Positions 20,669 to 22,996 of a stretch of 22,996 nucleotides of DNA are shown in pieces. The DNA is from S146-42 sp965371965 (GTDB lineage Bacteria > Planctomycetota > Phycisphaerae > Phycisphaerales > UBA1924): NCBI GenBank assembly GCA_965371965.1, contig CBDVAM010000050.1, forward strand, positions 1-22,996, in the 5' to 3' direction. Each line of letters starts with the position of its first letter. Positions within the stretch are counted from its first letter, which is position 1. The position numbers and the translations under genes are program-made. Below the pieces are notes generated by a model. It was not told the DNA's origin and made no database searches. It saw only the letters and a list, made by a program, of their open reading frames with translations.

Positions 20669-22021
20669 TCAGCTGCCGTCGGCTTCGATGATCGCGCTGG
20701 TGCCATCGGGACGGACGAGCACGCTGATCGGCCCGGCACGCTCGCCGCCCATGATCGTCGCCTCGTACAGCCAGTCCTTGCCCTGGAGATGGGCAACCCC
20801 GGCGATCCGATTGGGATCCTCCCCGATCGCCGCGTGCGCGATCGCGATGGCCTGAGACTCGCTCAAGGAACCCGTCCAATCGGCGTCGACATTCACGCGG
20901 GCGATCCAGAGCTGGCTCTTGGCCTCGTCATCGCCCAGGGTCCTCTGGCTGGTCCACATCATCAGCGAGCCGTCGGCGTTGAACGCCGGCAGCCCGTCGA
21001 ACCCGCCGGCGAAGGTCACCCGGCGAACCGTCCGATCGCCCGGGTCCATCGTGTATCCGGTCTCACCATTCTCGGGGGGGTCCAGCTCGATCGAGTAGAC
21101 GTCGTACTGGTGGTAGGGGCCCGAGCCGGTGAAGATCATGAACCGCCCGGAGGGATGGAAATACGGCGCCCAGTTGACCCACGAGTTGTCCGTGATCGCG
21201 TGCTCAGCCAGGACACCGACGGGGACGCCATCGCTATCGAACTCGAGCTCGGCGATGAAGACTTGCAGGTGATCCTTCTTCTTCCTGTCCGTGCGGTAGC
21301 AGATGCTCTTGCCATCGGGGCTGAAGAATGGGCCGCCGTCGTATCCGGGCGCAACCACGAGCGCGCGATGTTCGCGGGTCTTCGTGTCGTAGATGAAGAT
21401 ATCGACCTCGGACCGCAACCGCGCTGCGCTCTTCTCCATGTCGACGTTTGCGTAGAGGATGAATCGGCCGTCAGCCGAGAACGAGCACTCGGCATCGTAA
21501 CCGGGGCGCGAGAACACCGTTTCCGGCGTCCTCCCGCCGTCGATCGTCGTCGTGACCACTTCCATTTCCTCGGGGAATGACCAGAGGTACTTCTGCCTGT
21601 CGCGCTTGAAGCCCGGCACCTCCTTGTTGGACGGGGCCACGAGCGTCGAGCCGAACAGCACCACGCCGGGCTCGCTCGGATGGAACCAGCCGCAGGTGTT
21701 GGCGCTGTCTGGCGGGCTCACCCGCGTCGACTCGCCCAGGCCCGTCACTCGCCCATGGTCATCGCGCGTCAACGGGGCGACATACATCGAATAGTGAAGG
21801 TCGGGCTCCTGGCCCGCTTGCGGCGTTGGCACGGCCTGGAAGATCACCCACTCGCCCGCGGGGTCGAAGTATGCCTCGCCGGCCTTGAAGAACTGCTCGG
21901 GGAAGGTGAGCTGGACGTGATCGGTCAGCAGCGCCGACTCGATTTCGAGCCACGGCTGGGCCAGCGCCTGGCCTGCGCCGCCGACGAGGGCCAACAGACC
22001 CGCAATGATGCTGCTTCGCAT
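20669..22021 (-). CDS. Secreted TolB/PD40-type beta-propeller protein, possible PepSY-like tail
   Basis: A protein of about 450 residues with a signal peptide (MRSSIIAGLLALVGGAGQALA, cleavage near residue 21-22). Repeated propeller strands of the PD40 kind are visible: YFDPAGEWVIFQA, SFSADGRFILYAN, FFSPDGKSICYRT, YFHPSGRFMIFTG and AFNADGSLMMWTS. It resembles the propeller of TolB and of other secreted proteins, but no peptidase domain follows. The last roughly 65 residues (SLSESQAIAIAHAAIG ... LVRPDGTSAIIEADGS) look like a PepSY domain, a weak call. The start at 22021 has GGGGA close upstream; the ATG at 22033 is next to a GCCAG/CTGGC hairpin (22035-22050) that would hide its only ribosome site. 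It is convergent with infC, 28 bases away, and divergent from rluA. The ligand is unknown. Confidence 0.82.
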   Translation of the reverse strand: MRSSIIAGLLALVGGAGQALAQPWLEIESALLTDHVQLTFPEQFFKAGEAYFDPAGEWVIFQAVPTPQAGQEPDLHYSMYVAPLTRDDHGRVTGLGESTRVSPPDSANTCGWFHPSEPGVVLFGSTLVAPSNKEVPGFKRDRQKYLWSFPEEMEVVTTTIDGGRTPETVFSRPGYDAECSFSADGRFILYANVDMEKSAARLRSEVDIFIYDTKTREHRALVVAPGYDGGPFFSPDGKSICYRTDRKKKDHLQVFIAELEFDSDGVPVGVLAEHAITDNSWVNWAPYFHPSGRFMIFTGSGPYHQYDVYSIELDPPENGETGYTMDPGDRTVRRVTFAGGFDGLPAFNADGSLMMWTSQRTLGDDEAKSQLWIARVNVDADWTGSLSESQAIAIAHAAIGEDPNRIAGVAHLQGKDWLYEATIMGGERAGPISVLVRPDGTSAIIEADGS

Positions 22022-22091
22022 GTGATTCCCCATCGCCAGTGAATCCTGGCGGGCCGTAAAGATCCTCACCGTATCGTATTCGATCGAACCC

Positions 22092-22736
22092 ATGCCCGAC
22101 GACCCGCCAATCTCAGTTCTGGCTCAATCCGCCCGTTGGGTGGCGATCGACAAGCCCTCGGGGCTATTGAGCGTGCCGGGGCGCAGCCCGGAGCTTGCCG
22201 ATTGTGCCCGATCGCGGGTGCAGGCGATGTTCCCGGACGCGACCGGCCCCATGACCATGCACCGCCTTGACATGGACACCTCGGGCGTCCTTCTGCTGGC
22301 ACTGGACGCTGACACGCATCGGGCTCTGTCGATCCAGTTCGAGAAGCGCCTGGTGAAAAAGCAGTACATCGCGGTGTTGGAGCGAGAGATCGACTCTGAC
22401 GATGGCGAGATCGAGCTGCCGATTGCCAAGGACTGGCCCAACCGTCCCAAGCAGAAGATCTGCTTCGAGTCCGGGCGGTGGTCGACGACGCGGTTCCGCG
22501 TGCTCGAAAGGACCGGCGGGCGGACGCGGGTCTTGTTCGAGCCGATCACCGGTCGCAGCCACCAGCTGCGGATCCACGCCGCCGATGAGCTGGGGCTCAA
22601 CACGCCGATCGTGGGCGACCGCCTCTACGGCGACCCGGCGCTCTCACCGAGGCTGTTGCTGCACGCGTCGATGCTGGAGTTTCAGGATCCGGAGTCGGGG
22701 GAGGTCGTGCGGATCGAGAGCGAGGTGCCGTTCTAG
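22092..22736 (+). CDS. rluA: Dual-specificity rRNA/tRNA pseudouridine synthase RluA
   Basis: A 214-residue pseudouridine synthase that lacks the N-terminal S4 domain, close to the 219 residues of E. coli RluA. That enzyme makes pseudouridine 746 in 23S rRNA and 32 in some tRNAs. The catalytic motif HRLDMDTSGVLLLA holds Asp60. Other matches to RluA are VKKQYIAVL, the DWPNRPKQKICFESG segment that is typical of RluA, GRSHQLRIHA and GDRLYGDPA. RluC and RluD have S4 domains and are longer, so RluA is favoured. The ATG at 22092 gives a full catalytic domain; no clear ribosome site is seen. It is divergent from the propeller gene across 70 bases. Confidence 0.9.
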   Translation: MPDDPPISVLAQSARWVAIDKPSGLLSVPGRSPELADCARSRVQAMFPDATGPMTMHRLDMDTSGVLLLALDADTHRALSIQFEKRLVKKQYIAVLEREIDSDDGEIELPIAKDWPNRPKQKICFESGRWSTTRFRVLERTGGRTRVLFEPITGRSHQLRIHAADELGLNTPIVGDRLYGDPALSPRLLLHASMLEFQDPESGEVVRIESEVPF

Positions 22737-22916
22737 AACCGTCTCAGTGCTCCGTTGCATTCTGCAATCAGCGGTGAAGAGATCGGGATTCAGGCAACGT
22801 CTGCGGCGTTGCATCTGGAGCGGAATGTACGTTGCAGGACGCCACGGAGTGGCGCTGCGAACCTAGCGAGGGGCGATAGCCCCTCGATGGTGTCACGCAG
22901 GAACCCAGCCCCGGGC
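22737..22916. repeat. Intergenic hairpins after rluA
   Basis: No gene is seen here. Two strong hairpins stand at the right: CGCCAC-GGA-GTGGCG (22840-22854), whose flanks GTTGCAG and CTGCGAAC extend the pairing with a bulge and a small internal loop, and the perfect 8-bp CGAGGGGC-GATA-GCCCCTCG (22867-22886). They resemble the GC-rich intergenic repeats elsewhere in the window but are not copies of them. Confidence 0.55.
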
Positions 22917-22989
22917 GGGGGGCGGGGGGGCCCCCCCCCGGGGGGGGGGCTGCCACCGGGGGTTGGGAGGGGGGGGGGGCCCACCCCAA
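22917..22989. other. Low-complexity G/C tract, possibly an assembly artefact
   Basis: This stretch is almost only G and C, with runs of nine C (22931-22939), ten G (22940-22949) and eleven G (22969-22979). Nothing else in the window is like this. It sits between intergenic hairpins and the repeat heptamer at the very end, so unreliable base calls at a contig edge are a likely explanation. Confidence 0.5.
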
Positions 22990-22996
22990 GGTAGCC
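22990..22996. repeat. Left-arm heptamer GGTAGCC at the window end
   Basis: The last seven bases equal the left boundary of the composite repeat (GGTAGCC at 1106 and 13282). It is short, but the match falls exactly at the window end and mirrors the right-arm fragment at positions 1-30. Confidence 0.4.

Noticed and set aside
22917..22980. A G-quadruplex regulatory element
   Set aside because: The G-runs could fold so, but they lie in suspect low-complexity sequence at the window edge, so function cannot be claimed.

Overview
The window is 22,996 bases of GC-rich DNA carrying 16 protein genes and no rRNA or tRNA gene that I can see. It looks like a planctomycete, probably of the Phycisphaerae group. 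That is an inference from several signs: an exported protein ending in the VPTPAS-helix-RRRR type of PEP-CTERM-like tail, a Hanks-type kinase with a C-terminal membrane anchor, weak or missing Shine-Dalgarno sites on many genes, and intergenic DNA full of GC-rich hairpin repeats. No gene marks the taxon beyond doubt.

Layout. 1-1050: a repeat fragment, then a lipoprotein of the endonuclease/exonuclease/phosphatase superfamily. 1051-1324: a composite palindromic repeat. 1325-4305 (minus): fabD, a polyproline-rich lipoprotein of unknown function, a rho-independent terminator, and fabG. 4403-8716 (plus): an overlapping cell-elongation cluster, mrdA (PBP2), rodA and rsmG. 8717-8903: palindromes and a tandem repeat. 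8904-9458 (minus): a secreted CHRD-domain protein. 9663-13204 (plus): a DinG-type helicase and a phosphomannomutase/phosphoglucomutase. 13205-13663: a second composite repeat. 13664-18040 (minus): a PcrA/UvrD-type helicase and an APC permease with a C-terminal universal-stress-like domain. 18166-20640 (plus): a Ser/Thr kinase behind a recognisable promoter, a structured leader, and infC starting at a rare AUC codon. 20669-22021 (minus): a secreted beta-propeller protein. 22092-22736 (plus): rluA. 22737-22996: hairpins and a low-complexity G/C tail.

How the genes fit together. Most are housekeeping genes: fatty-acid synthesis (fabD, fabG), peptidoglycan elongation (mrdA, rodA, probably sharing a transcript with the rRNA methylase gene rsmG), sugar-phosphate supply for envelope polymers (manB-type), DNA repair helicases (dinG, pcrA), translation initiation (infC) and RNA modification (rsmG, rluA). 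The rest are exported proteins or signalling proteins.

I see no defence island, mobile gene cluster or biosynthetic cluster. The parts most worth a second look are the infC start and leader, the modular palindromic repeats that also bound both ends of the window, the tandem hairpin repeat after rsmG, and a few unusual domain fusions or extensions.
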